DNA of 64,000 bases from Sipunculus nudus (taxonomy: Eukaryota > Annelida > Sipuncula > Golfingiida > Sipunculidae): NCBI GenBank assembly GCA_026874595.1, contig CM049314.1, positions 70,322,300 through 70,386,299 on the forward strand. The letters are read 5' to 3'. The position numbers were made by a program, and so were the translations under genes. The notes beneath the pieces were generated by a model. That model was not told the origin of the DNA. It searched no databases and worked only from the letters and a program-made list of their open reading frames with translations. Below are positions 1 through 11,915 of the stretch, piece by piece; the first letter of the stretch is position 1; every line of letters begins with the position of its first letter.

Positions 1-1021
1 GAAGATCTTTAGAAGATCTTGTGAAGGCATTTTATTTACCATTTGATGTGATCTATAGTGTAGATTAAAATTTCAATAAAGCATAAATTATGATACGTTA
101 AATATTTTTCTCTGATATGAGGAAAGTAATGTATATATATGCTCGGGAGGTGTTGGCTATATTGATATAACGCATACAAATGTTATAGGGGATTTGTGAA
201 TGTACTCTATAAAGTGTTCTAAAAGTTACTGCTAGCCTCTGCTTTAATTAATGTCTGGACGAGGTTTTTAACTTCTTACCCATAAAATAAATCACAAACG
301 TATTGTACAATGTTTCTATAACTAGCCCTGTTTTCACATTAGAAGTGTAAAAGAGATTTTGGGTCGAGGTTATCCACGAAATGGCATATACCGAAAAAAA
401 GCTCTCAAGACAACAAAGTTTAAAGGTGAACTGTAATGATATTTGGAGATTCCTTAGGAATCACACATATCGATGAAGGATGGCTTTATTTACGATTATG
501 CAACATCCATTAAAAGATATTGGATATAAAAGCTTTGAAAATTGAGAAAATGTTCATTTTATCGAGACTCGGAGACCTAGGAATTTCCCCAATTTTCTGT
601 CGTAGACCTATTGTATATGTGTTGTGCGGTGTATGTGACTTGGCTTTACCCGTAGTAGTCGTCAGTCGCTGGCCATAAGGCCAATGCAGTACTGCCAGTA
701 GAACGAGATGGCTGTAAAATAAAAACTCTTTCTTAACATCAAGATTTTTTTTTATCTGATATAAGGTATTTTGTTCCTTAATTTTTGTGTTATAACATTT
801 ACGAGAGAATAGTTGAAAGGGGCACCCGCTTGTGGAACGGTCTATATTAAACGTCTTCGTATATGTCATTATAAAATAAAATCATTATACTCCGGATTAT
901 ATTGTATTTTTACGACTCGGTCTTTGTGTGGCAATGGAAAACGCACCTTTGAAGTTTCAGCATCATTTTGTCATCCCCATCCATGTGGACAGTCAACAAG
1001 AATTCAGTCGGTGTGGTTTAT
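1..1021. other. intergenic, no gene seen
   Basis: AT-rich non-coding DNA. Short open frames on both strands have no recognisable domain, no splice context and no compositional signal of coding. Nothing supportable is seen here. Confidence 0.6.
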
Positions 1022-1140
1022 GAGCTCGAGAATTAAACGCAATGCCGGACGAGTTTCTATAACTAAGCTGAGCAAACTGCCATCTGGCCTCTAGTATGTG
1101 TACTAATACAAGGAGAGTTCATTTATAGATATTTTTATAT
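1022..1140 (+). repeat. left copy of 119-bp direct repeat flanking foldback element 1
   Basis: A 119-bp stretch starting GAGCTCGAGAATTAAACGC ends at the left tip of the element at 1140. It recurs at 3108-3226, three bases beyond the element's right tip, with only a few mismatches. The duplication is far too long for a target-site duplication, so the element may have inserted at the junction of a pre-existing host tandem duplication. Confidence 0.85.
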
Positions 1141-3105
1141 GTCAGAGACGAAATTGAAATCAAGGCGGATTTTAAATTCGCCTAGACGAGATTGCGACTG
1201 TGATCTCGTCTAGGCGAGATTGCAATTGTGATCTTGGCTAGACGGATTTCAAACTCGCCTAGACGAGATCACAATTGCAATCTCGCCTAGGCGAGATTAA
1301 AATCCATCATGGAGCAGGCCAGGATTTTAATCTGAATGGTTATGTATAGTTCACAAGTAATATATTTTTAAATATTTACAGAATATTATATTATTAATGT
1401 AATAATAAACATTAATATTGGAAATGGAATATTTTATATTATATATTATTTATTAACATGGTTATGTATAGTTCACATATAATATATATTTATTAATATT
1501 TACAGAATATTATATTATTAATGTAATAATTTATTAATTTTTTTTATAGTTTTATTAATGAACTAGGTAATAAGAAACTTACATAGGTATTGTATATAGC
1601 ATATTTAAATGATATATGATGTGGGCTGCTGCTGATTATTTACATAATAATTTTGTTGTCAATATTAATTTGAAGGGAAACTGGTATGAGGAATGTAGTA
1701 TTTATAAAGACAAAAGGAGCCATTGCTCATTTATTATTTATCAATATATAAATGATCAATATATATAAATGATCTATTAATATATGAATCTAGAAATCAT
1801 ATCATTTCTGATATGATATAATACTGTCAAAAAAAGGCAATTATCTTATAACACAGTCTACATAAATATTGAAGCTTCACAAAATCCCTAAAAAAGCATT
1901 AAAAAAGAAGATCAGAAGAATATTATATACGTTAGAAGAACAGACTAAATAAGACAAAGAAATATTCACATGCATACGTCTGTGTATCAACTTTTACCTA
2001 TTCTCATATGATGTTAAATTACCAAAAAAAAGAATGGTGTATCAAAGTCCATCATAAATACTGATACTCTGCTTATTTTGTTCCATAAGTGTACATGTTT
2101 TGGCTGTTGAGTGTTGAATACCTGGGTGAAAATAAACATTTGAACTAGATCAACCAACTAATTTGTTCTGTTTGTCCTGTAAGAATTATCAAATAGGATG
2201 ATTGTTAATGTTAATGTGTAATATACTCTTTAAATAATGAAGTAATATCTATCTAGACGAATCTATCTATCTGTCTATCTATCTATTTATGATTGATTCA
2301 ATATGCAAGTGGATGACTTTTTTCCCCATAATTTTTTCATCATAATATCTCATAAGTGTGCTTCAATATACCTTTTGTTACTCTCTAATTGCCATATATT
2401 AGATCAATTAAAAATTTTTAATTAAAAATTATTAGTGATATTTACAACCCCAAGGTTGTTAAAAAACTGGCAAAAAAATAAAGATTAATTTATGTTTAGC
2501 AAACAATTGGTATGACATGGATGCTGTAGACAACATGAAACACATCAAAGATGCAAGTAATAACCAAATATCAATTTCATAATTCTATTTCCAAAATAAA
2601 TGTTAATTATTACATGAATAATTATTACATTACTGTAAAAAAAGTTAATTATTACATTAATACAATAATATTCTGTAAATATTAATAAATATATTACCTG
2701 TTAACTATATATAACCATTCAGTGTTAAAATATTGAAAATCTGACTGAAAACATCTTTCATATGTCAATAACAATGCTCAATATATTCGGAAATTAGGTC
2801 AGATCACTATTTTAATCTCGCCGAGGCAGATTTTAAACTTGCCTAAGTAATATCAGGCAGATTTTAAACTCGCCTGGATGACACCAGACAGATTTTAAAC
2901 TCGCCTAGGCGAGATTAAAATCCTGGCCTGCTCTTTGATGGATTTTAATCTCGCCTTGGCGAGATTGCAATTGTGATCTCGTCTAGGCGAGCTTGATATC
3001 TGTGTAGCCAAGATCACAATTGCAATCTCGCCTAGACGAGATCACATTTGCAATCTCGTCTAGGCGAATTTAAAATCCGCCTGGATTTCAATCTCGTCTC
3101 TGACA
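1140..3105. mobile_element. foldback-type DNA element 1 (1966 bp, non-autonomous)
   Basis: The left end reads TGTCAGAGACGAAATTGAAA and the right end is its inverted complement with one mismatch in the tip. Complementarity continues for about 190 bp and resumes further in (around 1335-1410 against 2640-2720). Both arms are built from short palindromic modules of the type GCGAGATTGCAATTGTGATC and TCTCGTCTAGGCGAGAT. Flanking TA on both sides fits a TA target duplication. The interior (1410-2640) is AT-rich, has a (TCTA)n tract near 2252-2290 and no transposase-sized ORF. Termini and TSD would suit a Tc1/mariner-like mobilising enzyme, but no superfamily can be assigned from sequence alone. Confidence 0.8.
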
Positions 3106-3107
3106 TA

Positions 3108-3226
3108 GAGCTCGAGAATTAAACGCAATGCCGGACGACTTTCTATAACTAAGCTGAGCAAACTGCCATCTGGCTTCTAGTATGTGTACTAATACAAGGA
3201 GAGTTCATTTATAGATATTTGTATAT
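3108..3226 (+). repeat. right copy of 119-bp direct repeat flanking element 1
   Basis: Near-identical to 1022-1140. It shares GAGCTCGAG at the start and ATTTATAGATATTT near the end. Differences are single substitutions such as GGCTTC for GGCCTC. Confidence 0.85.
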
Positions 3227-3515
3227 ATAGGGATTTTCAGAAATTTTAAAAGTATCTTAAATACACAGTTTTTGTTATTATCTAGAATCTCTTGTCACAG
3301 AAGTCCCCATGGGAGTGATGAAAACGAATTAAGTATTAAGTAAGACATTAAAACAAACAATAACTCCTATTGTTCACGTAACTATTAGCTACACTTAAAA
3401 GGTATAGTTTTCAAATAAAAAAAAACTTTCCTTAAGATTTCATATCTATTCCAAGATATAGTGCTTTCCCTTTAGAAAATGGACGTAAAAATAAAAATCC
3501 AGCATTATATCAAAC

Positions 3516-5935
3516 AAGTGGCCCATGGGCCATAACGCTCAGCTGAATTCAAGGAGCCTTGAACAATGGGCAAAAAGACTCTCAGAGTGCTCAAAATCAT
3601 GCATTTTGCCGATAGCTCTAAGATATAGGTTACAGTGACCTTAATCTAAATGCAGCTGCTACTATTTGTGTCTTCCTGCCTTAAAATCAAGTTCTTTCAC
3701 ACCGCTTGCAGAAAATGGGCCAGAATGACATTTCAGGTTTCCAAGGAGATTTTTAGGGACCTCTCTAAAGGTCATGAATGAAGATTTTAGGCCAAATAGA
3801 TACAATTTGTGCCCTATATGACTCACTTGATGCCTAAAAATCATGTTTTCTCCCCTAATTTGCAAAATATAGTTAACCCTGACCTAATGGACAACCGCTT
3901 TATATAAGTTCTCAAAAAAAGAACATTAAAATGCATAAAAAATTGAAACTGGAATGGCTTGGTTTTTGTAGTGCATAACATTAGGGGTAAAATATGCAAT
4001 ATCTCAAAACAATGAATCTAGATTTCAGCAGGTAAGACCTTGAAGGTCAAGGTCCCCACTTTTTGAACTCTGATTACATTTTGGCAGGAAGAACTGGTGT
4101 GTCAAATTTGAAGAAAAAAAACTTCAGTACTTACAAAAATATGGGGGTCACAATAAGCCTAGAATTGCATAAATTTAACCTTGAAGATCAAGGTCAAGGT
4201 CACAGGATTTCAAACACGTCCAAGATTTTGGTAGGAGTGAATTTTGGAGGAAAACATGCATCCCTTCAAAAGTTATTGCGTTCACAAGACAATAACTATA
4301 ATTCGGCTGATTTGACCTTAAAGATCCTTAGCAAGGCCAGCAGATTTTAAACTCATCTGACAACTTGGTTGTAACAATTGGTGTACCAAATTTGAGGACA
4401 AAATTGGAAAAACTGGTTCTACAAAAGTTATGGGGTTCACAAAAATGTTACATTTTGGCAGATTTTACCTTAAAGAGAAAGGTCAAGGTCACCTGGTTTT
4501 GGACTCCGATAAAATTTTAGTAGGAACAATTGGTGTACCAAATTTAAGGACAAAATATGAAATACTTCAAAAGTTATCTCGTCCACAAGACAGTAAAGGT
4601 GGTCAAGGTCACCAGGTTTCAAACTCACTGAGAGCTTGGTAGGAACATTTGGTGTATTAAATTTGAGGACAAATTGTTGAGGAATACTTCAAAAGTTATG
4701 GGTTTCACAAAAAATTTCACATTTCTGCTGATTTGACCTTGAAGATGAATGTCAAGGTCACCGGGTTTCGAACCCCTTGATTTGGTAGGAACAATTGGTG
4801 TACTGAATTTGAGGACAAAATCTGAAAAACTTCAAATGTAATGGGGTTCACAAAAATTTCACATTTCTGCTGATTTGACCTTGAAGATGATGGTCAAGGT
4901 GAGACATAAATATACAGGTGACATCACCAGTTTGCAAGAGCTAATGAAACCCCCGATGATGAATATGCATGCAAAGTATCATCGCATTCAATGCATTAGT
5001 TATTCAGATACTGGAGCTTTAATTTGTATCAAACTTCATTATTCTGGGGGGTACTTACAAGCCCCAAAGCTTGAAGGATATGGGTAACAGAGACCTAATC
5101 TCATATTCCCATGGAGATTTTTCATTGACCTCCCAGGATGTGAAGTAAGAAAATTCCAGGTGCAACGGTAACAATTTGTGCTTTATTAATGGAAGACCTT
5201 CATTTGAAGGTCTCAAACAGAGAAAAAAAAATGCGTAAAAATTAGAAGAAATATAGGTGACACCACCAGTCTGCAGGAACTCCTGGAACACTCCATGATA
5301 AATAGGCATTGGAAGAATCATGGTGATCAATGTATTGTTGTTCAGATACTGGAGCTTTTGTATCACATTTTTTATTATTTTAGGGGTACTTACGAGCCCC
5401 ATTGCTCAGAAGATATGGGTAACAGAGACCTAAATTCAGGTCTACATGAAGACCTCTTTATATGTCAAGTTAGAAGATTCAAGGTCCAGGGGTTACAATT
5501 TGTGCCCTGTTAACAGATGACACCTTCTTTGAAGATCTCAAAAATAGAGAAAAAAAAAATTCATAAAAATCAGAAAAAAATACAGGTGGCGCCAACAGTT
5601 TGCGGGCATTGATTGAGAACTCGATGATCAATATTCATGCAAAGAATCTTGGTGATTAATGCAGTAGTTATTCAGATACTTTTGCTTTTGTATCAATTTT
5701 TTTTATTATTCGGGGGGGGGGGGGGGTACATATGAGACCCATAGTTTAAAGAATATGGGTAAAAGAGACCTAATTTCAGGTGTCCAAGGAGATTTTTTTT
5801 ATTGACCTCCCAGGATGTAAAGTTTGAAGATTCCAGGACCAGCGGTTATGGTGTGTGACCTGTTATCAGTTGACAGCTTCTTTGAAGGTCTCAAAAATAG
5901 GAAAAAAAGTCATAAGCCATAAAAAAAGCCCGGCT
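3516..5935 (-). repeat. composite repeat, inverted relative to 9671-11915
   Basis: The left edge (3516-3546) is the reverse complement of the tail seen at 11877-11915 and 50239-50278 (core CCCATGGG with CAGCTGA). It is followed by units of roughly 120-150 bp at 4040-4900, recognised by 'GGTGTACCAAATTTGAGGAC' and 'TGACCTTGAAGATNAAGGTCA'-like cores. Then come three units of ~337 bp, with the marker GGGTAACAGAGACC or close variants at 5082, 5417 and 5757. A 12-bp G run lies near 5713-5727. Short ORFs here are repeat translations, not genes. Confidence 0.75.
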
Positions 5936-6589
5936 CCCCGTGCCCCCCCCCCCTTTCGCCGCCTATGCTTTAGTTTCTAGTCGGAGAAGTATACAGAAGT
6001 GTTGGCAGCTCTGTAACAAATTACTGAACTTCATTTTTTGCCTGACCTTTACATACTACAGTAAACAAAAAGGATCTAGATTGTGTGTTCGTCTTGAACT
6101 AAGTCAATTTCTGGTTCATTTTATTGTATATAAATATAGCCTATGTTAAACTTTATGTACGGTAGAAATAAGTTATCTTATCTGGATCCGGAATATTAGA
6201 TTTTTTTAGATTTTTTTTCAATTTCAGTTCATACAGTCACAAAGATAAATAGAAATCTGCATACTAAGGAATACAAGCCCTAAAGAAGAAAAAACATTTA
6301 ATATAAATTATTTAAATAGTGAAAGGGCGAGAAACTTAATTTGGGTTACTGAGCCCAAGAACAATGAACAATGGTAATTAAATCACAAAGAAGACTACAA
6401 AAAAAATAAATATATAAATTGGAGATAGCAAAACGAATAAATCATCACATGCTCAGGTTGACGTTCGTAACAGAAAAACTGTCTCGGACGAAATCGTTTG
6501 CTCTCTTTGACATCGTAACACACATATCATGCTAAACGAGTCAAATATACGGCAAAATCCTAAAAAAACTAAGAGTCACCCTTGATCAG
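5936..6589. other. intergenic, no gene seen
   Basis: Begins with a poly-C run (about 5941-5952), then AT-rich sequence. No coding or RNA feature can be supported. Confidence 0.5.
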
Positions 6590-7190
6590 TCGTGGGAGGA
6601 CACTGGCTCAGAAAATACGATTCCCACAACAAATGGATGTACCCAGAATGTCCCTCCAGTAGGTGAAACTCAGGTTGTTGACATGATTGCAGATGGTATA
6701 AACTGCCAAGGTCTTTTAGATACAGGTTCCAAAGTCCCTACTGTCGCCGAGTGGTTTTATGAAAAACACCTCAACCCGTCAGACTTAGTCCCTTGAGGAG
6801 ATGATGGGTGTCCGGCAACTGGACGTCCAGCAGGTATAGAGTATTGTGGTATATATTGTCCCTGTTGACCTGAAGTTTACTAATAAACATTCCGATGCAC
6901 TTTCAAGATTTCCGCGAAGTTTACTAATAAACATTCCGATGCACTTTTAAGAATTCCGCGATTCTAGCAGAAAATAAACAAAACCAAAACCTTCACTGTA
7001 TTACCAATGTCGTAGTAAAAGCTGTTTGTAATTCAGTGTCCATACCATCACCTACAATATGTAGTCTTACCTATGATCAATCTAATGCAGTTCCATCAAG
7101 TGATCCTGTCGATATCCTCGGACAGACACAATAAGAAGTGGCTAAGGAACACATTCTTGATTCTACTCTGTAACCGTTCCATTAGTATAA
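6590..7190 (+). pseudogene. decayed Ty3/Gypsy-type pol fragment (protease joined to RNase H end)
   Basis: A frame at 6659-6793 contains LLDTGS followed by a hydrophobic/aromatic stretch, as in retropepsin-type aspartic proteases of Ty3/Gypsy elements, and then reaches a stop. Only about 70 bp later another frame (from 6864) reads into SDALSR, the motif at the end of the RNase H domain of such elements. The reverse transcriptase that should lie between is missing, so this is an internally deleted remnant. A 44-bp segment covering the RNase H motif is tandemly duplicated (6872-6915 and 6916-6959). No LTRs are seen. It is non-functional. Confidence 0.65.
6872..6959 (+). repeat. two tandem 44-bp copies within the Gypsy remnant
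   Basis: Both copies start GAAGTTTACTAATAAAC and differ at two positions (C/T and T/A). The duplication shifts the reading frame, because 44 is not a multiple of three. Confidence 0.9.
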
Positions 7191-7387
7191 TGATTCATGT
7201 GTTTTCTCGTGTATCTGATACCGAGTAACATGTCCACTACTTCGGTATATAATTAAGCAATTAATTGTAATATTTTCGTTATATGAACTGTATATACCAT
7301 CTATATCATATTTATTATATGAAAATCAAGAGTGTCCATCTTGTGCTTGGCAGGAACTCCGGATTGAAGCACTCCAGGATATGTATA

Positions 7388-9356
7388 TGTCGAGGCCCAG
7401 ATTAGAATCTGGCCTAATTTAAAACTGGGCCAGCCAAGATCAAAATTTTGATTTGGACCAGCCCAGATCAAAATTCTAATCTGGGCCAGACCAGTTTAAA
7501 ATTGGGCCAGCCCAGATTAAAATTTTGATCTGGGCCGGTCCAGACTAAAATCCTGTGGTGAAGCCTTCAGGATTTAAATCTGGTCTGGACTGATTTGAAA
7601 CTCGGCCAGCCCAGATTAGAATTTTGTTCTGGGCCGGTCAAGTTAACAATCCTGTGGTGGACTGATTTTAAACTGGACCAGCCCAGATCAGAATCCTAAT
7701 CTACTCCTAGGCTGGCTTCAATTACACTATATTTAACTAGCTGGCCTTTCATCAATTCAAAGAATTTGTAAAACATTGTAAGACTGTAAGTCAATTATAA
7801 TTAATATTTAATGAATTTATTTCATATTCTATGAAAATATCATTTGTTGGATCCTGTTATATTTATTTTGTAATTTTACCTCCTATGTGAAATGTCTAGA
7901 ATATAATTATAAGATAATCATGTTAAACATAGGTATTTTACAGCTATAAAAAATACAAAAATAGTTTGCAGAACATGTGCATTAATTCAACAAACTAAAA
8001 CAAAATTTAATCAATAATAATTAATATATATGTTACTTAATGTTAAGCTTGTGATCCAAGACCTGTAAATTCAAAATTTTATTTGTTATGTGAAGTTATT
8101 TATCATTTATCATAAATAAGTTGGGTTTTTTTGTCTGTGATCTCCCCTCCCCCCCCCCCCGTCACCCATGAAAAAAATTGCACTTATCGTAACATTGAAC
8201 CTAGAACTTATAACGTACTATATATTAAGGAAAGAAGGCCCTGAAACATCTATCTAGATAGAACAGTGGGGACGATATTCACCAACTCAGCATTTAACTA
8301 TTGAAGGTAGAGAATATTTGTATTGCAGCTTTGAACTATCTTCAATTTACAATAGTTATCAGTGAATAGATTAGCTTTTTTTGAGTTATTAACTCCAAAG
8401 ATAAAACTCCACCAAGTTTATCACCCTCTGATTCTGATTTAAAATTCTAAATCCAATTTTCACTTAATTTCACCTCTTTTCTTGAGACTGACAAATGACA
8501 ACAATCATATCATTTTCTCAGCTGTGGATTTTCTGCTATTGAAAATTACAGAAATGGTATCACAAACCTCTCCCTAGCCCCATGTTAGGGCACAATGTCA
8601 TGCTGCTCACCCAAATGAGCATCAAGACTGATAAATTACTTTTGTTCACTCATAAATGGTTAAAGCTGGTATTTAATTATGCATGTATATATTTAATATT
8701 ACACATGAAATTTTGATATTCAGAACAGAAAATTATCTCAGTTAAGTTGAAAATGTTGATATTAAGTCAAGTAGATGTCTCAGGACTGACACATGTTCTA
8801 AACTGTGATTAATTATGGTAGTTGGTTTAGGTGAAGTTCAAATGTGAACTTGAATGCTTGAAGAATAGATGAAACCAAAGAAACACATCACATTTGTTCA
8901 TTAGCTTTTTTCTCACTAAAATATTTTACATGATCTTGTTCATTATCTGTTTTGTTCCCTTCAAAATGGTGTATCTGGAATAAATGTTTTCTGTATTATA
9001 AATCTGGTTTAAGATAATAAAAATCAAGCTTGCCTAAGATTAGATTAGGATTCTGATCTGGCCGAGCCCAGTTTAAAATCAGTCCACCAGAGGATAATAA
9101 ACTTAACCAGCCCAGATCAAAATTCTAATCTGGGCCAGCCCAGTTTAAAATCAGTCAAGACCAGATTTAAATCCTGAAGTCTTCACCACAGGATTTTAAT
9201 CTGGACCGGCCCAGATCAAAATTTTAATCTGGGATGGCCCAGTTTTAGACTGGTCTGGCCCAGATTAGAATTTTGATCTGGGCCGGTCCAAATCAAAGTT
9301 TTGATCTGGGCTGGCCCAGTTTTAAATTAGGCCAGATTCTAATCTGGGCCTCGACA
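7388..9356. mobile_element. foldback-type DNA element 2 (1969 bp, non-autonomous)
   Basis: The left tip TGTCGAGGCCCAGATTAGAA is matched exactly by the inverted right tip. Imperfect complementarity then continues for about 350 bp (7388-7740 against 9020-9356). The arms consist of reiterated modules such as GGGCCAGCCCAGATCAAAAT and CTGATTTTAAACTGG. TA flanks both ends, consistent with a TA target duplication. The interior is AT-rich without a transposase-sized ORF and includes a poly-C run near 8150. Length and architecture match element 1, but the module sequence differs, so the two look like separate families of one superfamily. Confidence 0.82.
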
Positions 9357-9670
9357 TATATATATTGCTGAATAAACCGACTAGCTGAAGTCATGGCCAA
9401 TTCAAGGAAGTCACAAACGACAGGTTGTAATGACATATACCTGTCACCTTTGTTATCTTGGAGTTATTTAGATTTCTCTGTCATGATGGACAGACAGGTA
9501 AAATAACGGGTAGGTTTTCTTTTTATTTAATTACATGGATATAACGGTAGGCAGAATTTGTTGCTGCTTATCAAATGCCGTAAAGACATGCACTAGTTAC
9601 ATAAGTTAGATTATTGTTACAGCTTCATGTTGAGTGTTCCTCAGTACCAACGAGATATGATACAGTAATG
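9357..9670. other. intergenic spacer, nothing recognised
   Basis: About 310 bp between element 2 and the composite repeat. No coding potential or repeat structure is evident. Confidence 0.5.
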
Positions 9671-11915
9671 TTTTTAGCTCAGCTGACTGTAAGTCATCTG
9701 AGCTATAGCGATCACTCTTTGTCCGTCGTCCGTCCGGCCGTCCGGCCATCCGGCCGTCTGTCCGTTAACAAGGCACAAATCGTAGCCACTGGACCTGGAA
9801 TCTTCTTACTTTACATCCGGAGAGGTCCATGAAAAATCTCCTTGGAAACCTGGAATTAGGTCTCTGTTACCCATATCCTTCGAGCTATGGGGCCCCAAAG
9901 TACCCCCCAGAATATAAAAATTTCATACAAAAACTTCAATATCTCATTGACTACATCACTGATGGTCATGATGTTTGGCATACATATTGATCATGAGATG
10001 TTCCATCAGTTCCTGCAGACTGGTGGCGCCACCTGTATTTTTTTATTTTTTACGATTTTTTTTCTCTATTTTTGAGACCTTTAAAAATGTGGACATCTGT
10101 TAACAGGGTACAAATCGTAAAGACTGTACCGAGAATCTTCATTCTTGACATTCTGAGAGACCTATGAAAAGTCTCCATGAAAACCAGAAATTAGGTCTCT
10201 GTTACCCATATTCTTTGAGCTATGGGGCCCCAAAGTACCCCCCAGAATAGTGAAAAATTTCATACAAAAACTTCAATATCTCATTAACTACATCACTGAT
10301 GGTCATGATTTTTGGCATACATATTGATCATGAGATGTTTCATTAGTTTCTGCAGACTGGTGGCACCACCTTGTTTTTTCGATTTTGGACGAATTGTTTT
10401 CTCTATTTTTGAGACCTTTAAAAATGTGAACATATGTTAATTAACAGGGCACAAATCGTAAAGACTGGACCTAGAATCTTCATTCTGGACATTCTGAGAG
10501 ACCTATGAAAAGTCTCAATGGAAACCAGAAATTAGGTCTCTGTTACCCATATCCTACGAGCTATGGGGCCCAAAAGTACCACCCAGAAGAGTAAAAAATT
10601 TCATTAAAAAACTTCAATATCTCATTAATTACATCACTGATAGTCATGATTTTTGGCATACATATTGATCATGAGATGTTTCATCAATTTCTGCAGACTG
10701 ATGGCGCCACCTGTATTTTTCAAATTTTTACAATTTTTTTTTTTCTCTATTTTTGAGACCTTTAATGATGTAGTTATCTGTCAACAGGGTTCAAATTGGA
10801 CCTAGAATCTTCATTCTTGACACACAGGGAGACCTATGAAAAGTCTCCATGGAAACCTGAAATTAGGTCTCTGTTACCCATATCCTGTGAGCTATGGCAC
10901 TCCAAAGTACAGCTCAGAATAATGGAAAATTTGATACAAAAGCTGAAGTATCTGAACAACTAATGCAGAGATCACCATAATTGGTTGTATGGATATTGAT
11001 CATGGAGTGTTTCATCAGTTTCTGCAGCCTGGTGGCACCACATAGATTTGTTCGGGCTTTTTTCGAATTTTTTTCTCTATTTTTGAGACCTTTAAAGATA
11101 TTAACATCTGTTAACATGGCACAAATCATAACAACTGGACCTAGAATCTTCATTCTTGACACACAGGGAGACCCATGAAAAATCTCCATGGATACCTGGT
11201 ATTAGGTCTCTGTTACCCATATCCATGAGCTGTATGGCTCCAAAATACCCCCCAGAATAATGAAAAATTTGATACAAAACTCCAGTATCTCAATAACTAC
11301 AACATTGATGCTCATGATTTTTTGCATACATATTGATCATGACATGTTCCATCAGTTTTAGCAGACTGGGTGTGCCACCTCTATTTTTTAAAAATTTTTT
11401 AGAGTTATTTTTTCTATTTTTGAGACCTTTAAAGATGTGGTTATCTGTCAACAGGGTATAAATTGTAACAACTGGACCTAGAATCTTCATTCTTGTCATG
11501 CAAGGAGGCCCAAAAAAGGTGTCTATGGAAACCTGAAATTAGGTCTCTGTTACCCATATCCTTCAAGCTATAGGACTCCAAAGTATCCCTCAGAATAATG
11601 GAAAATTTGATACAAAAGCTGAAGTATCTGAATAACTAATCCAGAGACCACCATGCTTCTTTGCATGGATATTGACCATTAAGTGTTTTTATTAGTTTCT
11701 GTAGACTGGTGGAGCCACCTGTATTTTTTTTAAAGTTTACTCATTTTTCTCTATTTTTGAGATATATTAATACAGACACAATCTCAGCCTGTTGGTTAAT
11801 CTGTTTGATGCTTCAGTTGAACGGTTATATACTACCATTCAGATGATAAAATTTCCTTTTGCAAATCTCTTCCCAGTCAGCTGAGCGTCATGACCCATGG
11901 GTCAATTGTTAATGA
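9671..11915 (+). repeat. composite repeat with six ~337-bp tandem units
   Basis: The head is TTTTAGCTCAGCTGACTGT with a GTCCGTCC-type run (9671-9770), a style common in mollusc genomes. It is followed by six units marked by GGTCTCTGTTACCC at 9859, 10194, 10535, 10866, 11205 and 11542, at spacings of 335, 341, 331, 339 and 337 bp. The tail at 11877-11915 carries GACCCATGGGTC. Units share a 'TTTCTCTATTTTTGAGACC' segment. Open frames on either strand are by-products of the repeat. Confidence 0.85.

Noticed and set aside
10914..11499. ORFs on both strands of the 337-bp array
   Set aside because: They are repeat translations, differ from unit to unit by frameshifts and have no domain.
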